Shown here one piece after another: positions 8,269-18,499 of a stretch of DNA of 64,000 nt. A program made the translations under genes and the position numbers. Position 1 is the first letter of the stretch. The number at the start of each line of letters is the position of its first letter. This DNA is from Sphingobacteriales bacterium (lineage in GTDB: Bacteria; Bacteroidota; Bacteroidia; UKL13-3), in contig JAJTEN010000004.1 in the NCBI GenBank assembly GCA_021298155.1, positions 1 through 64,000 on the forward strand, given 5' to 3'. A model generated the notes under the pieces. That model did no database searches. It was given only the letters and a program-made list of their open reading frames with translations, and had not been told where the DNA came from.

Positions 8269-11202
8269 ATGAAAAGCAAAGGAGCAGTTAAGTTTTTTGC
8301 CATCGCCTTGATACTGGTAAGTATTTTCCAGTTATCATTCACATGGAAAACTTACATGATTGAAAAGGATGCCAAAGAGCAAGCCAATGGAGACGTTCAA
8401 CTAGAGCGCAATTACCTAGATTCAATTTCACGGTTAACCGTGTACAATTTTCTAGGGCTAAAAAAGTTCACCTACCTACAATGTAAAGAAAGAGAATTGA
8501 ATCTTGGTCTCGATTTACAGGGAGGTATGAATGTAACCCTTGAGGTGTCTTTGGCCGAGTTGGTTAGAGGTTTGGCAAATAACAACCCAGATCCTAAATT
8601 TAATGAAGCCATAGTGAAGGCTTCTGAAAAAATGCAAAATAGTCAGAAAGATTTTGTTACTTTATTTGCCGAAACATACGCTGAGGTGGCGCCTGAGGCA
8701 AAACTTTCAGCCATTTTCGTAAATCCAAGTAACCGCGATCGCATCAAATTAACTTCAACCAATGAAGAGGTAGTAAGTTACTTGCGTGAAGAGGCTAATC
8801 AAGCCATTGATAGGTCTTTCCAAATTCTACGTGCACGTATCGATAAATTTGGTGTAACCCAACCAAATATTCAAAAACTAGAGGGCAGCGGAAGAATTTT
8901 GGTTGAATTACCAGGTGTAGACAATCCAGCGCGTGTTAGAAAATTATTACAAGGTTCTGCCAAGTTAGAATTTTATGAAACCTTTGATAACCCAGAAGCT
9001 TTCAAAAGCATTTCGAGCGCCAACGAGGTATTGAAAAAAGCCGCTGCTTTACAATTACCTGCCTCAGACTCTTCATCAAACAACACTGACTCTGCTTCGA
9101 GTGCCCTTGCTGGATTAGGTTCTGGTGCAAAAACAGAAGCCAAAGCAGATACAACCAAGAGTGCAGAAAAATCATATGAAGAGTTTGCGAAAGAAAATCC
9201 ATTATTCGCATTATTACAGCCATACGCAGACGACAAAGGTATGTTGGTACCAAAGGGTTCTGCTTGTGGAACAGCGCTAGTGAAAGATACTGCTAAAATT
9301 AATGCCATGCTAAACAGGCCTGAAGTAAAGATGGCTTTACCAGGTAATATCAAATTTGCATGGGAATACAAAGGAATTGGAGAAAATCAACAAGGCGTAA
9401 TTTTACACGCTTTAAAAACCTCTAGAGATGGATCAGCTTCATTAACTGGAGATAAAGTGACAGATGCAAAGAGAGACATTTCACAAACTGGTTCAGTAGA
9501 AATTTCTATGTCTATGAACGCAGAAGGTGCTAAAATATGGAAAAATTTAACCCGTAATAATATTGGTCACTCTATAGCCATTGTGCTTGATGACGTAGTG
9601 TATTCTTCACCAAATGTTCAAGGAGAAATCCCTAATGGTAGGTCTTCAATCACAGGTAGCTATTCTAATGAAGAAGCAGGCGACTTAGCCAATATCTTGA
9701 AAAGTGGTAAATTACCGGCTCCAACCAGAATTGTTGAAGAAGCAGTTGTAGGACCAAGTATGGGTGCTGAAGCCATTAGCAAAGGTTTATGGAGTATGAT
9801 TATTGCTACCATCATTATCCTTGCTTTCATGGTTTTATATTATGGAAACTCAGGATACATCGCAGATTTTGCTGTATTATTAAACGTATTCTTTATCATT
9901 GGTGTACTAGCTAGTTTAGGTGCAGCCTTAACTTTACCTGGTATTGCTGGTATTGTATTAACCATTGGTATGGCGGTAGATGCAAACGTGCTTATTAACG
10001 AGCGCGTAAAAGAGGAATTAAGAAATGCAAGAAGTTTAAAAAATGCTGTTACAGATGGATATTCTCACGCAGCTTCTTCTATTGTTGACTCTAACTTAAC
10101 TACGCTATTAGCAGGTTTCGTTTTATACGCTTTCGGAACTGGACCAGTTCAAGGATTTGCAATTACTCTAATCATCGGTATTATCTCTTCTATGTTTACA
10201 GCGGTGCTTCTTACACGCGTAATTACAGAATGGCAATTAGATAAAGGAAAAGTAATTAATTATGTAACAGGTTTAAGCGCTAACGCCTTCTCAAAAGTAA
10301 ATTTTGATTTTGTTGGAAGCCGTAAAAAATTCTATATCTTCTCTGGTTTACTTATCACTTTGGGACTAGCATCTATGTTTACTAAAGGATTTACTTTAGG
10401 TGTAGACTTTCAAGGAGGATGGACATACGTAGTTCAATTAGACAAACCAGTTAGTTCAACGGAATTAAGAGAAGGCTTGGCAAAATCGCTTGGGAATGCT
10501 CCGGAAGTAAAAACATTTGGTGCAGATAACAAATACAAAATTACAACCACTTACAAAATCGAATCGCAATCAGAAGGTATTGCAGAGGAAGTGTTAACAA
10601 AAGTAAATGAAGGTTTTGCAGGAATGGGTATTAAAGCTGATGTATTAAGTTCTTCAAAAGTTGGACCAACTATCGCAAATGATATTAAAGTTGCCTCATT
10701 CTGGTCTGCAATAATCGCTTTAATCGGTATAGGTTTATATGTGTTAATACGTTTTAAAAAGTGGCAGTATGCTTTAGGAGCAACTATCGCTCTTGCACAC
10801 GACGTGTTAATGATGCTAGGATTTTATTCTATTTTCGATGGCATCTTACCATTTACCATGGAAGTAGACCAAGCCTTTATTGCAGCTGTATTAACCATTA
10901 TCGGTTTTTCAATTAATGATACGGTAGTTGTTTTTGATAGAATTCGTGAGTATTTAGGCACGAATCACCTAGAAAATAATAAACAAATGATCATTAACAA
11001 CTCTCTAAATAAAACCTTAAGCAGAACAGTAATTACCTCTTTAACTGTATTTATGGTTGCTTTGGTATTATTTTTATTCGGTGGAGAAGTTATTAAAGGA
11101 TTTACTTTTGCGCTGTTAGTTGGTATCGTATTTGGTACATATTCATCTATCGCAATTGCAACACCAATTGTTATTGATTTCGATAAGAAAAATAAAGGAT
11201 AA
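8269..11202 (+). CDS. secDF: Protein translocase SecD/SecF fusion
   Basis: Accessory subunit of the Sec translocon that uses the proton gradient to complete protein export. Its 977 residues fuse SecD and SecF, as is common in Bacteroidota. The SecD half starts with one helix and LGLDLQGGMNVTLEV near residue 80. It has an extended first periplasmic domain with a low-complexity Ser/Ala/Lys insert at about 260-305, then a six-helix domain with IGMAVDANVLINERVKEE near 570. The SecF half shows TLGVDFQGGWTYVVQLD near 710 and FSINDTVVVFDRIREYLG near 885. It is monocistronic, with its own promoter and a strong terminator. Confidence 0.96.
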   Translation: MKSKGAVKFFAIALILVSIFQLSFTWKTYMIEKDAKEQANGDVQLERNYLDSISRLTVYNFLGLKKFTYLQCKERELNLGLDLQGGMNVTLEVSLAELVRGLANNNPDPKFNEAIVKASEKMQNSQKDFVTLFAETYAEVAPEAKLSAIFVNPSNRDRIKLTSTNEEVVSYLREEANQAIDRSFQILRARIDKFGVTQPNIQKLEGSGRILVELPGVDNPARVRKLLQGSAKLEFYETFDNPEAFKSISSANEVLKKAAALQLPASDSSSNNTDSASSALAGLGSGAKTEAKADTTKSAEKSYEEFAKENPLFALLQPYADDKGMLVPKGSACGTALVKDTAKINAMLNRPEVKMALPGNIKFAWEYKGIGENQQGVILHALKTSRDGSASLTGDKVTDAKRDISQTGSVEISMSMNAEGAKIWKNLTRNNIGHSIAIVLDDVVYSSPNVQGEIPNGRSSITGSYSNEEAGDLANILKSGKLPAPTRIVEEAVVGPSMGAEAISKGLWSMIIATIIILAFMVLYYGNSGYIADFAVLLNVFFIIGVLASLGAALTLPGIAGIVLTIGMAVDANVLINERVKEELRNARSLKNAVTDGYSHAASSIVDSNLTTLLAGFVLYAFGTGPVQGFAITLIIGIISSMFTAVLLTRVITEWQLDKGKVINYVTGLSANAFSKVNFDFVGSRKKFYIFSGLLITLGLASMFTKGFTLGVDFQGGWTYVVQLDKPVSSTELREGLAKSLGNAPEVKTFGADNKYKITTTYKIESQSEGIAEEVLTKVNEGFAGMGIKADVLSSSKVGPTIANDIKVASFWSAIIALIGIGLYVLIRFKKWQYALGATIALAHDVLMMLGFYSIFDGILPFTMEVDQAFIAAVLTIIGFSINDTVVVFDRIREYLGTNHLENNKQMIINNSLNKTLSRTVITSLTVFMVALVLFLFGGEVIKGFTFALLVGIVFGTYSSIAIATPIVIDFDKKNKG

Positions 11203-11206
11203 TACA

Positions 11207-11222
11207 ATTGGTTCAGACCAAA
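11207..11222 (+). repeat. TTGGTTCA-family motif, left member of a 16-bp inverted pair
   Basis: ATTGGTTCAGACCAAA lies 5 bases after the secDF stop codon and directly before its terminator. The identical 16-mer, inverted, lies at 12307-12322 just after the next gene. The core is itself an imperfect palindrome (TTGGTnnnnACCAA). Confidence 0.7.
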
Positions 11223-11224
11223 AC

Positions 11225-11261
11225 AAAAAAGGCCCTATCTATAGCAGATAGGGCCTTTTTT
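11225..11261 (+). terminator. Rho-independent terminator of secDF
   Basis: A 10-bp perfect GC-rich stem (GGCCCTATCT paired with AGATAGGGCC) has a 5-base loop. It is preceded by six A and followed by six T, so it can act in both directions. It lies 23 bases after the secDF stop codon. Confidence 0.93.
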
Positions 11262-11364
11262 GTTTGCATAACTGAACAATAGGCATGGGCATGCGCATAA
11301 CATTAGGCTTAAAAAGTTGACGAATCACTTAGAGTTAAGCAACTTCGCAGAAACCCATTACAGC

Positions 11365-12306
11365 ATGAAAAAACTATTAGCCATTTCATTTTTGCTTTTT
11401 GGCAGCATGGCCATAGCACAAAATCTTGAACCAAAAGGTAAAATAAAGGATCCAAAAAAAATTACAGAGAAAGTGCATAACGTGCTATTATCAAAACGCA
11501 TGACAACCGCAACCAATCAGCGAGATTCTTTACATTTATTAACCATTGCCTATCATAAAGATACTACCGAAAGAGGCATTCAATACCGTGATTTAGATTC
11601 ACGTTTTAATGAACTCACAAATAAATTTAATAACCTAGAGGAAAAGCATAAAAAACTAGACCAAGATTATGCGGATATGAATCAAAAATATACCGATCTA
11701 ATACGCTCTAGTTTAAATAAAACAGAACAGCTGAATTTAGCGCTTAAAGAAAAGGGAGAGCAATTACTCGAAAGAGAAAGGAAATTAGCTGTATTAGAAG
11801 CCCTAATCAAAGAGCAAGATTCTATAACAAATGCCTTAAATAATGTGATTAAAAAGGCTTTATTGAGCTTTAAAAGCGATGAGATTTCTGTTGAAATGAA
11901 AAATGGAAAAGTATATGTGTCTATGAGCGACAAACTACTTTTCAAAAGTGGTAGCGCAGAAGTGGAAGAAAAGGGTTTAGATGCCTTAAAAAAATTGGCA
12001 GAGGTGCTGAATAAAAATAAAGATGTAGGTGTTATGATCGAAGGTCACACAGATAATATTCCTATTAAAACGGCTCAATTTAAAGACAACTGGGATTTAA
12101 GTGTTGCCCGTGCAACCAATATTGTGCGTATGTTAGATGAAGTACACCAAGTAGATGCCAAAAATTTAACCGCAGCTGGAAGAGGCGAATACATGCCTAA
12201 AGCAAGCAATGAAACGGCTGAAGGTAGAGCCAAAAACCGCCGAACAGAGATTATTTTGAGTCCGAAATTAGACGAGCTTTACAAACTCATTAACAAAAAT
12301 AAATAA
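11365..12306 (+). CDS. OmpA-family peptidoglycan-binding protein with coiled coil
   Basis: Exported envelope protein, probably anchoring to peptidoglycan. From the ATG at 11365 it has 313 residues. An upstream in-frame TTG at 11317 is rejected because it would bury the clean signal peptide MKKLLAISFLLFGSMAIA. After the signal peptide, about residues 60-165 form a charged coiled coil (FNNLEEKHKKLDQDYADMNQKY and following). The C-terminal OmpA domain is at about 180-300: VSMSDKLLFKSGSAEV, IEGHTDNIPIK and the NRRTEI end motif, with the Asp and Arg that bind diaminopimelate. There is no beta-barrel domain. It is transcribed alone between two inverted TTGGTTCA motifs. Confidence 0.9.
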   Translation: MKKLLAISFLLFGSMAIAQNLEPKGKIKDPKKITEKVHNVLLSKRMTTATNQRDSLHLLTIAYHKDTTERGIQYRDLDSRFNELTNKFNNLEEKHKKLDQDYADMNQKYTDLIRSSLNKTEQLNLALKEKGEQLLERERKLAVLEALIKEQDSITNALNNVIKKALLSFKSDEISVEMKNGKVYVSMSDKLLFKSGSAEVEEKGLDALKKLAEVLNKNKDVGVMIEGHTDNIPIKTAQFKDNWDLSVARATNIVRMLDEVHQVDAKNLTAAGRGEYMPKASNETAEGRAKNRRTEIILSPKLDELYKLINKNK

Positions 12307-12322
12307 TTTGGTCTGAACCAAT
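12307..12322 (-). repeat. TTGGTTCA-family motif, right member of the 16-bp inverted pair
   Basis: The reverse complement reads ATTGGTTCAGACCAAA, identical over 16 bases to the copy at 11207-11222. It starts at the base after the OmpA-family stop codon and ends 2 bases before the stop codon of the convergent small gene. Confidence 0.7.
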
Positions 12323-12324
12323 AT

Positions 12325-12474
12325 TTATTTGCGAGGCTCACACTTGCAATCGCCGCTGCCACAAGCATGCTCGCCTTTGCTACTCTTTTTAAAAAAAGTA
12401 AAGACATACCCTGTGGCTGCTATGAAAATAGCAGCCACAGTTATTTCTTGCCAATATTGATGTAAGAAATTCAC
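12325..12474 (-). CDS. FeoB-associated-type Cys-rich small membrane protein
   Basis: A 49-codon reading frame that opens with GTG. Residues 11-29 form one hydrophobic helix (ITVAAIFIAATGYVFTFF). A basic stretch KKSSKG and a cysteine cluster ACGSGDCKC follow near the end. This layout, an N-terminal helix followed by a short C-terminal Cys cluster, is that of the small proteins annotated as FeoB-associated Cys-rich membrane proteins. No feoB lies nearby, so an iron-transport link is by family name only. The start is uncertain because no ATG is available and GTG at 12474 is the first reasonable codon. A perfect 13-bp hairpin (12411-12440) lies inside the helix-coding part. Confidence 0.65.
   Translation of the reverse strand: MNFLHQYWQEITVAAIFIAATGYVFTFFKKSSKGEHACGSGDCKCEPRK
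12411..12440. repeat. Perfect 13-bp inverted repeat with GAAA loop
   Basis: CTGTGGCTGCTAT and ATAGCAGCCACAG pair perfectly around a GAAA tetraloop (plus strand). The repeat lies about 105 bases after the OmpA-family stop codon and inside the convergent small gene. On the plus strand a T-rich stretch (TTATTTCTT) follows, so it could end the OmpA transcript. On the minus strand it lies within the small gene's coding region. Confidence 0.8.
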
Positions 12475-12518
12475 CTCACAAAGTTAGTTAGAATACTGAA
12501 ATGCTAAGAAACAAAATA

Positions 12519-14960
12519 CTAAGCTTCCTGCTCCTTTTTCTTTCTGTAAAAGCTTAAACCCAATACCAATAGTAAACCACCATACAGTAACCATGAAGAA
12601 GCATAGGCAATCTTTTCGCCTGTTCCAATAACAGTGGGTTCAAACTTAAATTCAATGGTATGACTTCCAGCAGGAACCTGCAAAGCACGCAACACATAGT
12701 TCACCCTTACATGTGGAACCAATTTACCATCTATATAAGCATTCCAACCTTTTTCATAATAAATCTCTGAAAAAACAGCCAATTGATCTGTGCTACTTTG
12801 GCTCGTATAGTCTAATTTATTAGGTTGATATTTAGTTAATGAAATACGCGCACTGCTATCGCGATTTGGCACAAATCCCTTAAATTCTCCTTCAAAACGT
12901 TTGTCTATTATTGCAGTTTGCTTACTATTAAATTTACTCAAGGCCACGATTTCTTCATCTGCATTGGCTACCCAATTTATTTCTGAAACAAACCAAGCAT
13001 TTCCATTGGCATTTACATTTTGTTGGGCAAATTTATTTCCTGTAGAATCTTGTAAAATAAAATATTTAGCATTTAACATATTGTAACACTCCATATTCAT
13101 CTTAACCAATTGCCATTCAATTAACTCTTGGTATCTGCGCATTTTGGCTCCATGGTAACCACCTAAAGACTTATGGTAATAGGCAGTTAATGCATCTTTA
13201 TCAAAGTCTGTAGTGTTATTATATACACGGTAATGTGGATCTGGATCGGCTAAAATTTGCTCGTCTACTGGTGTTTTCTGCACAGCTGCCTCACCTTTTT
13301 TCTTTTCAAAATCTTTATCATTTAAATAGCGTTTATCTACGCCCCATAAATCTACTACTACCAGAATACCAAGAATGGCCATCATTAATTCTGACTTCAA
13401 TTTCCCTTTTTGATAAAACCAAAGCACCGCTGCAGCCAATAAAATTAACACCAAAGACCTAAATGCATCTGCGCGCAACAAACTCTCTCTATCTGCAGTT
13501 AATGCACTTAATAGCCATTCTGGCAACTTCATACGGGCATCATTCTCAGTAGAAAAGTCGAAAAAGAATCCAGGAATTAAGGCAAACAACAAACATATTC
13601 CACCAACTATACCTAAGCTAAATTTAAGCGACCTCATCCAATCGGCTTGTTTTAATTTTTTATCCATTACTTCTTTTACTGCCAACATAGCCAAAAATGG
13701 AAACATCGTTTGAGCCACACACAGCACAAAAGTTACTGATCTAAACTTATTATAAAGCGGGAAATAATTGAAAAACAAATCGGTAAGTGGCATAAAGTTT
13801 TTGCCCATAGACAAGAAAATAGAGAGCATTGCCGCAGTAAAAATCCACCATTTGGCCTGGTTTTTTACCAAAAACATTCCCAATACAAATAAGAAAACAA
13901 TGATTGCTCCATAGTAAATCGGACCAGCGGTAAATGGCTGATCACCCCAATAAATAGGCATTTGTTTTACCACCTCTTTGGCATTTGGAACTTGTTGGCG
14001 TTGTAATTCTTTAAAGGTATTACTGCTTGTTCCCAAATCGCCATTACTAGCCCCACCATAAAAGTTCGGAACCAAAATGGTAAAAGGTTCAACCACCCCG
14101 TTGCTCCATGCCAAGGCATAATCCTTATCTAATCCTGAAGAGCTATTGGCTGCATTGCTTTCGCCACTTTGGGTTTTGGTTAATTCAGATTGTCCACGAA
14201 TACTGTATTTACCATATTCTTCAGTGGCTAATAATCCTGTGATATTGGTTCCAATTCCAACGGCTGCAGAAACAGCTAATAAAGCTCCTGCAACAATAAA
14301 TTTTGGCAATGTTTTATTTTTAACGGCTTGAACCAATTCTACAATCATCCAAGCCAAGATGATAAAAATTAGGTAATAGGTTATTTGTACGTGTCCAGCA
14401 GATAATTCGAATGAAACGGCAATCCCCGTAATTACTGCACCTAACCATTTATTTTTATGTAAGGTAATTTGTATACCTGCCAAAACAAGCGGTATAAATG
14501 CAATAGCATTCCCTTTGGTAACATGTCCAGCATCTATATTTATGAAATTAAAAGAGGAAAGGGCAAAGGCCAATGACCCGATCATAGCCAGCCAAGGTGA
14601 TACTTCAAAAGCTATGAGTAACACATAAAAACAGGCAAACAATAAAAAAATGGTATCTGCTGGGTGCTTAAAAATATCTGAAATATAATATAAAATATTA
14701 CCTGTATAATTTCCATGGTAGGTAGCTCCAATTAAGTAACTTGGCATTCCAGCAAAAATGCTATTTGTCCAAAAAGTACGCTCACCACTCGCTTTTTCAA
14801 ATTGGGCAATTTCTTGAAAAGTAGCTTTCCATTGCAAAACATCGTATTGTTTCAATACTTTACCATTGAACAAGGGAGTAAAATAAGCGAAGATAACCAA
14901 CATAATAAGCACAAAAGCAAGTAGGTGCGGCAAGGCTTTCTTAAAAGGCGATGAATTCAT
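12519..14960 (-). CDS. YfhO-family multispan membrane protein
   Basis: Large integral membrane protein of 813 residues, resembling YfhO, a family with a GT-C/PMT-like membrane fold. YfhO members in Firmicutes take part in sugar modification of envelope polymers; the Bacteroidota role is not established. An N-terminal helix (HLLAFVLIMLVIFAYFTPL) is followed by about a dozen hydrophobic segments to residue 560. Then comes a soluble C-terminal domain with YHKSLGGYHGAKMRRYQELIEW and NMLNAKYFI, motifs I associate with the family. A final helix and the basic tail FYRKKKEQEA end it. It starts downstream of the RNR terminator, so it is probably transcribed separately. Confidence 0.8.
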   Translation of the reverse strand: MNSSPFKKALPHLLAFVLIMLVIFAYFTPLFNGKVLKQYDVLQWKATFQEIAQFEKASGERTFWTNSIFAGMPSYLIGATYHGNYTGNILYYISDIFKHPADTIFLLFACFYVLLIAFEVSPWLAMIGSLAFALSSFNFINIDAGHVTKGNAIAFIPLVLAGIQITLHKNKWLGAVITGIAVSFELSAGHVQITYYLIFIILAWMIVELVQAVKNKTLPKFIVAGALLAVSAAVGIGTNITGLLATEEYGKYSIRGQSELTKTQSGESNAANSSSGLDKDYALAWSNGVVEPFTILVPNFYGGASNGDLGTSSNTFKELQRQQVPNAKEVVKQMPIYWGDQPFTAGPIYYGAIIVFLFVLGMFLVKNQAKWWIFTAAMLSIFLSMGKNFMPLTDLFFNYFPLYNKFRSVTFVLCVAQTMFPFLAMLAVKEVMDKKLKQADWMRSLKFSLGIVGGICLLFALIPGFFFDFSTENDARMKLPEWLLSALTADRESLLRADAFRSLVLILLAAAVLWFYQKGKLKSELMMAILGILVVVDLWGVDKRYLNDKDFEKKKGEAAVQKTPVDEQILADPDPHYRVYNNTTDFDKDALTAYYHKSLGGYHGAKMRRYQELIEWQLVKMNMECYNMLNAKYFILQDSTGNKFAQQNVNANGNAWFVSEINWVANADEEIVALSKFNSKQTAIIDKRFEGEFKGFVPNRDSSARISLTKYQPNKLDYTSQSSTDQLAVFSEIYYEKGWNAYIDGKLVPHVRVNYVLRALQVPAGSHTIEFKFEPTVIGTGEKIAYASSWLLYGGLLLVLGLSFYRKKKEQEA

Positions 14961-15022
14961 ATTTCAGTAATTTGAGGGCACAATATAAATAAAAAACTAA
15001 TGAGAGTATTCATGTGGAAATT

Positions 15023-15036
15023 TTGGTTCAAACCAA
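15023..15036 (+). repeat. TTGGTTCA-family motif beside the nrdJ terminator
   Basis: TTGGTTCAAACCAA lies between nrdJ and the yfhO-like gene. It directly abuts the A-rich foot of the nrdJ terminator, an arrangement like that at secDF and rplY. Confidence 0.7.
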
Positions 15037-15076
15037 AACCAAAAAAACCTGCCGAAGCAGGTTTTTTTGGTTTTAT
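15037..15076 (-). terminator. Terminator after nrdJ
   Basis: The stem AACCTGC / GCAGGTT with loop CGAA is extended by A-rich and T-rich flanks (seven A, seven T and further ACCAAA/TTTGGT pairing), so it can work in both directions. It lies 34 bases after the nrdJ stop codon on the minus strand. Confidence 0.85.
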
Positions 15077-15109
15077 ATTTTGATTACCCAAAAGGGGAAA
15101 GCCTAACGA

Positions 15110-18100
15110 CTAACTACAACCTGTTTGGGTTCCGCAGTTTAAACACTTATAACAAGCTCCACTGCGAATAGTGATATGGCCGCAGGTAGGGCAAGCCGGA
15201 CTATCGCCCATGCGCTTGTTCATTTCATTTACCTGATCCATTGGCGCTGCTTCTGGCGCTGCAACGCCTACAATTTTAGGTTCAACTTCTAATTTAGTTT
15301 CTGCTGGTCTGTGAAACCCAATAGGATTGTTTACAATGGGTGTTCCTGATACAGCAGGTGTTGGTGTTACCGGAGACATGGCTGAGTTAGCTGCTTTGTG
15401 CTGATTGATAGCTAACGCATTTCTTTGCATATCACTTGGTTCAACTTGCACAAAATCTTCTCTTCCCAAATATTCAAAACCTAACATCCTAAACATGTAA
15501 TCAATGATAGAAGTTGCACTCTTAATGTTTGGATGACCAGCTACCATTCCCGCAGGTTCAAAACGCGTGAAGGTAAATTTATCTACATACTCCTCTAATG
15601 GAACTCCATATTGCAAGCCCAATGAAACCGCAATAGAGAAACAGTTCATCAACGAACGTAAAGTAGCTCCTTCTTTGTGCAAATCAACAAAGATTTCTCC
15701 CAATGTGCCATCTTCATATTCTCCTGTGCGAACAAAAATTGTTTGTCCACCTACCGTAGCTTTTTGCGTAAATCCACCGCGCTTCCCAGGTAAGGTTTTG
15801 CGGGCAACTACGCCTGCTAATTTGTGTTTAAATGCAGTATCATGGGTACGATTTAGAATGGCAGTTGCTGCTTCTAATACTTGTTCCGGACTCAACTCAC
15901 CTACTGGTTTGTGTGCATCTTCACCCAATATTTGCTCCACTGCAACTTGAATATCCTCTTCTTCCTCTTTTACATCAGATTTATTGCTTAGTGGCTGACT
16001 TAACTTACAACCATCGCGGTAGAGGGCATTCGCTTTTAAGCCTAAACTCCAACTTAGGTGATAACATTCTTTAATATCTTCAACGGTAGCCTCGTTTGGA
16101 AGGTTAATGGTTTTAGAGATAGCACCACTTAAGAAAGGCTGTGCAGCAGCCATCATGCGAATGTGGCCTGTTGCAGCAATATAACGTGTACCTTTATTTC
16201 CACATTTATTCGCGCAATCAAATACAGGTAAGTGCTCGTCTTTTAAGAAAGGTGCACCCTCAACTGTCATCGTACCGCAGATAAAGTCGTTGGCTTCCTC
16301 AATTTCTTGACGGGTAAATCCTAACTTTCTTAATAAATTAAAGCTAAAATTATTGTACTCCTCAGCTTTAAATCCTAAACGCTGTAAACATTCCTCGCCA
16401 AGGGTCCACTGATTAAAGGCGAAACCAATTTCAAATGCGCCTGAAGCTGCTTTGTCTAACTTTTCAATTTCTTCATCTGTAAAGCCACGGAACTTTAATG
16501 ATTCTGGATTAATATGGGGTGCACCTTTTAAAGTGGCAGAACCCGTAGCATATTGAATAATAGCATCAATTTCCGCTTGCGAATACCCTAAGTTTTTGAG
16601 GGCTGCAGGCACTCCAGTATTGATAATTTTGAAATATCCACCACCCGATAATTTTTTGAATTTCACCAAAGCGAAATCTGGTTCAATACCCGTTGTATCG
16701 CAATCCATTACCAAACCAATGGTTCCTGTTGGCGCAATTACTGTAGCTTGAGCATTTCTATATCCATGCTCCTCACCCATTTGCACTGCCGCATCCCATG
16801 CATTGCAAGCTGCTTTTAATAGGTAATCTGGACAATATTTAGGATCAATACCAGCAGGTTTAATAGATAAGCCTTCATAAGCATCTGTAGCATTATACGC
16901 TGCATAACGGTGGTTACGCATTACACGCAACATATTTTCTTTATTGTCTTCGTAACGAGGGAAAGCGCCTAAATATTTGGCCATTTCTGCCGAAGTTTGA
17001 TAGGCGACACCATTCAATATCGCAGTGATTGCACCACCAATAGCGAAAGCCTTTGGTGAATCATATGGGATACCAGAAATCATCAACATACTACCCAAAT
17101 TGGCATAACCCAAACCTAAAGTGCGGTATTCGTAACTTAACTGAGCAACTTCCTGTGAAGGGAATTGAGCCATAAGCACCGAAATTTCTAATACCATGGT
17201 CCATAACCTACAAGCATGTTCAAAAGCTTTAACATCAAACTCAAGCGTATCTTCATTGAAGAAACGAATTAAATTTAAACTAGCTAAGTTACACGCAGTA
17301 TTATCAAGGAACATGTATTCACTACATGGATTTGAGGCATTAATTCTACCTCCAGCCGGACAAGTATGCCATTCGTTGATAGTGGTATCATATTGCACTC
17401 CAGGATCTGCACAAGCCCATGCCGCATCTGCAATCATATCCCAAATATCATTTGCTGGAATGGATTTCATTGTGCGTCCATCTGTGCGGGCTTTTAAATC
17501 CCAATTGCCGCCATTTTCTAATGCTTGGAAAAAAGCATGTGGAATGCGCACTGAGTTATTGCTATTCTGACCAGAAACAGTAGCATATGCCTCGCCTTCG
17601 TAATCACTAGGGTAACCTGCAGCAATTAAAGCTGCCACCTTTTTCTCTTCGTCTTTTTTCCAATTAATAAATTCAACTATTTCTGGGTGATCCAAATCTA
17701 GACAAACCATTTTTGCTGCACGACGTGTAGTTCCACCCGATTTGATAGCACCTGCTGCTCTATCACCAATCTTTAAGAAACTCATCAAACCAGAAGAAGA
17801 TCCACCACCAGATAATTTTTCGGCAGCACCTCTGATCCTAGAGAAATTTGTTCCCACACCTGAACCATACTTAAAAATGCGCGCTTCACGAACCCACAAA
17901 TCCATAATACCACCTTCATTCACCAAATCATCATCAACCGAGAGGATGAAACAAGCGTGAGGTTGCGGACGCTCATACGCCGAGGTAGACTTCTCTAGTT
18001 TACCTGTTTTTGGATTTACAAAATAGTGGCCTTGAGGTTTACCCGTGATACCATATGAGCTATGTAGGCCTGAATTAAACCACTGTGGTGAATTTGGAGC

Positions 18101-18499
18101 AGCGTACTGACCAACAATCATGTAAGCCATTTCATCATAGAACACTTGGGCATCTTCTTTACTATCGAAATAACCGTAATCTTCTCCCCATTTCATCCAG
18201 CAATGCGCCATACGGTGAGCAACCTGCTTTATACTGGTCTCTCTTCCCGAAGTGCCATCAGGTTGTGGCACACCTGCTTTTCTAAAATACTTTTGAGCCA
18301 ATACGTCTGTAGCAACCTGACTCCAAAAATTTGGAACTTCTACATCTTTCATTTCAAACACCACACTACCGTTAGTGTTCTTGATAACAGAAGTGCGATA
18401 ATCGTACGTAAACATATCGTACGCGCTTACTCCTTCTTTAGTAAAATGGCGCTCTACCCGGAGGCCTTTTTGTTCTTGATTTTTTTTGTTGCGGCTCAT
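15110..18499 (-). CDS. nrdJ: Adenosylcobalamin-dependent (class II) ribonucleotide reductase
   Basis: Reduces ribonucleotides to deoxyribonucleotides using a B12-derived radical, without a separate radical subunit and independent of oxygen. Its 1129 residues match the long NrdJ type. Visible landmarks are [12 protein letters not shown] near 215, the core with [20 protein letters not shown] near 390, the loop [20 protein letters not shown] near 595, and a long extension. The extension ends in a cysteine-rich C-terminus ([16 protein letters not shown]) that combines a zinc-ribbon-like region with redox cysteines. The cell must make or import cobalamin, and no such genes are in this window. I found no cobalamin riboswitch or clear NrdR box upstream. 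Confidence 0.95.
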   Translation of the reverse strand: MSRNKKNQEQKGLRVERHFTKEGVSAYDMFTYDYRTSVIKNTNGSVVFEMKDVEVPNFWSQVATDVLAQKYFRKAGVPQPDGTSGRETSIKQVAHRMAHCWMKWGEDYGYFDSKEDAQVFYDEMAYMIVGQYAAPNSPQWFNSGLHSSYGITGKPQGHYFVNPKTGKLEKSTSAYERPQPHACFILSVDDDLVNEGGIMDLWVREARIFKYGSGVGTNFSRIRGAAEKLSGGGSSSGLMSFLKIGDRAAGAIKSGGTTRRAAKMVCLDLDHPEIVEFINWKKDEEKKVAALIAAGYPSDYEGEAYATVSGQNSNNSVRIPHAFFQALENGGNWDLKARTDGRTMKSIPANDIWDMIADAAWACADPGVQYDTTINEWHTCPAGGRINASNPCSEYMFLDNTACNLASLNLIRFFNEDTLEFDVKAFEHACRLWTMVLEISVLMAQFPSQEVAQLSYEYRTLGLGYANLGSMLMISGIPYDSPKAFAIGGAITAILNGVAYQTSAEMAKYLGAFPRYEDNKENMLRVMRNHRYAAYNATDAYEGLSIKPAGIDPKYCPDYLLKAACNAWDAAVQMGEEHGYRNAQATVIAPTGTIGLVMDCDTTGIEPDFALVKFKKLSGGGYFKIINTGVPAALKNLGYSQAEIDAIIQYATGSATLKGAPHINPESLKFRGFTDEEIEKLDKAASGAFEIGFAFNQWTLGEECLQRLGFKAEEYNNFSFNLLRKLGFTRQEIEEANDFICGTMTVEGAPFLKDEHLPVFDCANKCGNKGTRYIAATGHIRMMAAAQPFLSGAISKTINLPNEATVEDIKECYHLSWSLGLKANALYRDGCKLSQPLSNKSDVKEEEEDIQVAVEQILGEDAHKPVGELSPEQVLEAATAILNRTHDTAFKHKLAGVVARKTLPGKRGGFTQKATVGGQTIFVRTGEYEDGTLGEIFVDLHKEGATLRSLMNCFSIAVSLGLQYGVPLEEYVDKFTFTRFEPAGMVAGHPNIKSATSIIDYMFRMLGFEYLGREDFVQVEPSDMQRNALAINQHKAANSAMSPVTPTPAVSGTPIVNNPIGFHRPAETKLEVEPKIVGVAAPEAAPMDQVNEMNKRMGDSPACPTCGHITIRSGACYKCLNCGTQTGCS

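Noticed and set aside
8973-9371. Minus-strand frames within secDF
   Set aside because: They are shadows of the Ser/Ala-rich insert of SecD. secDF is strongly supported across the whole interval.
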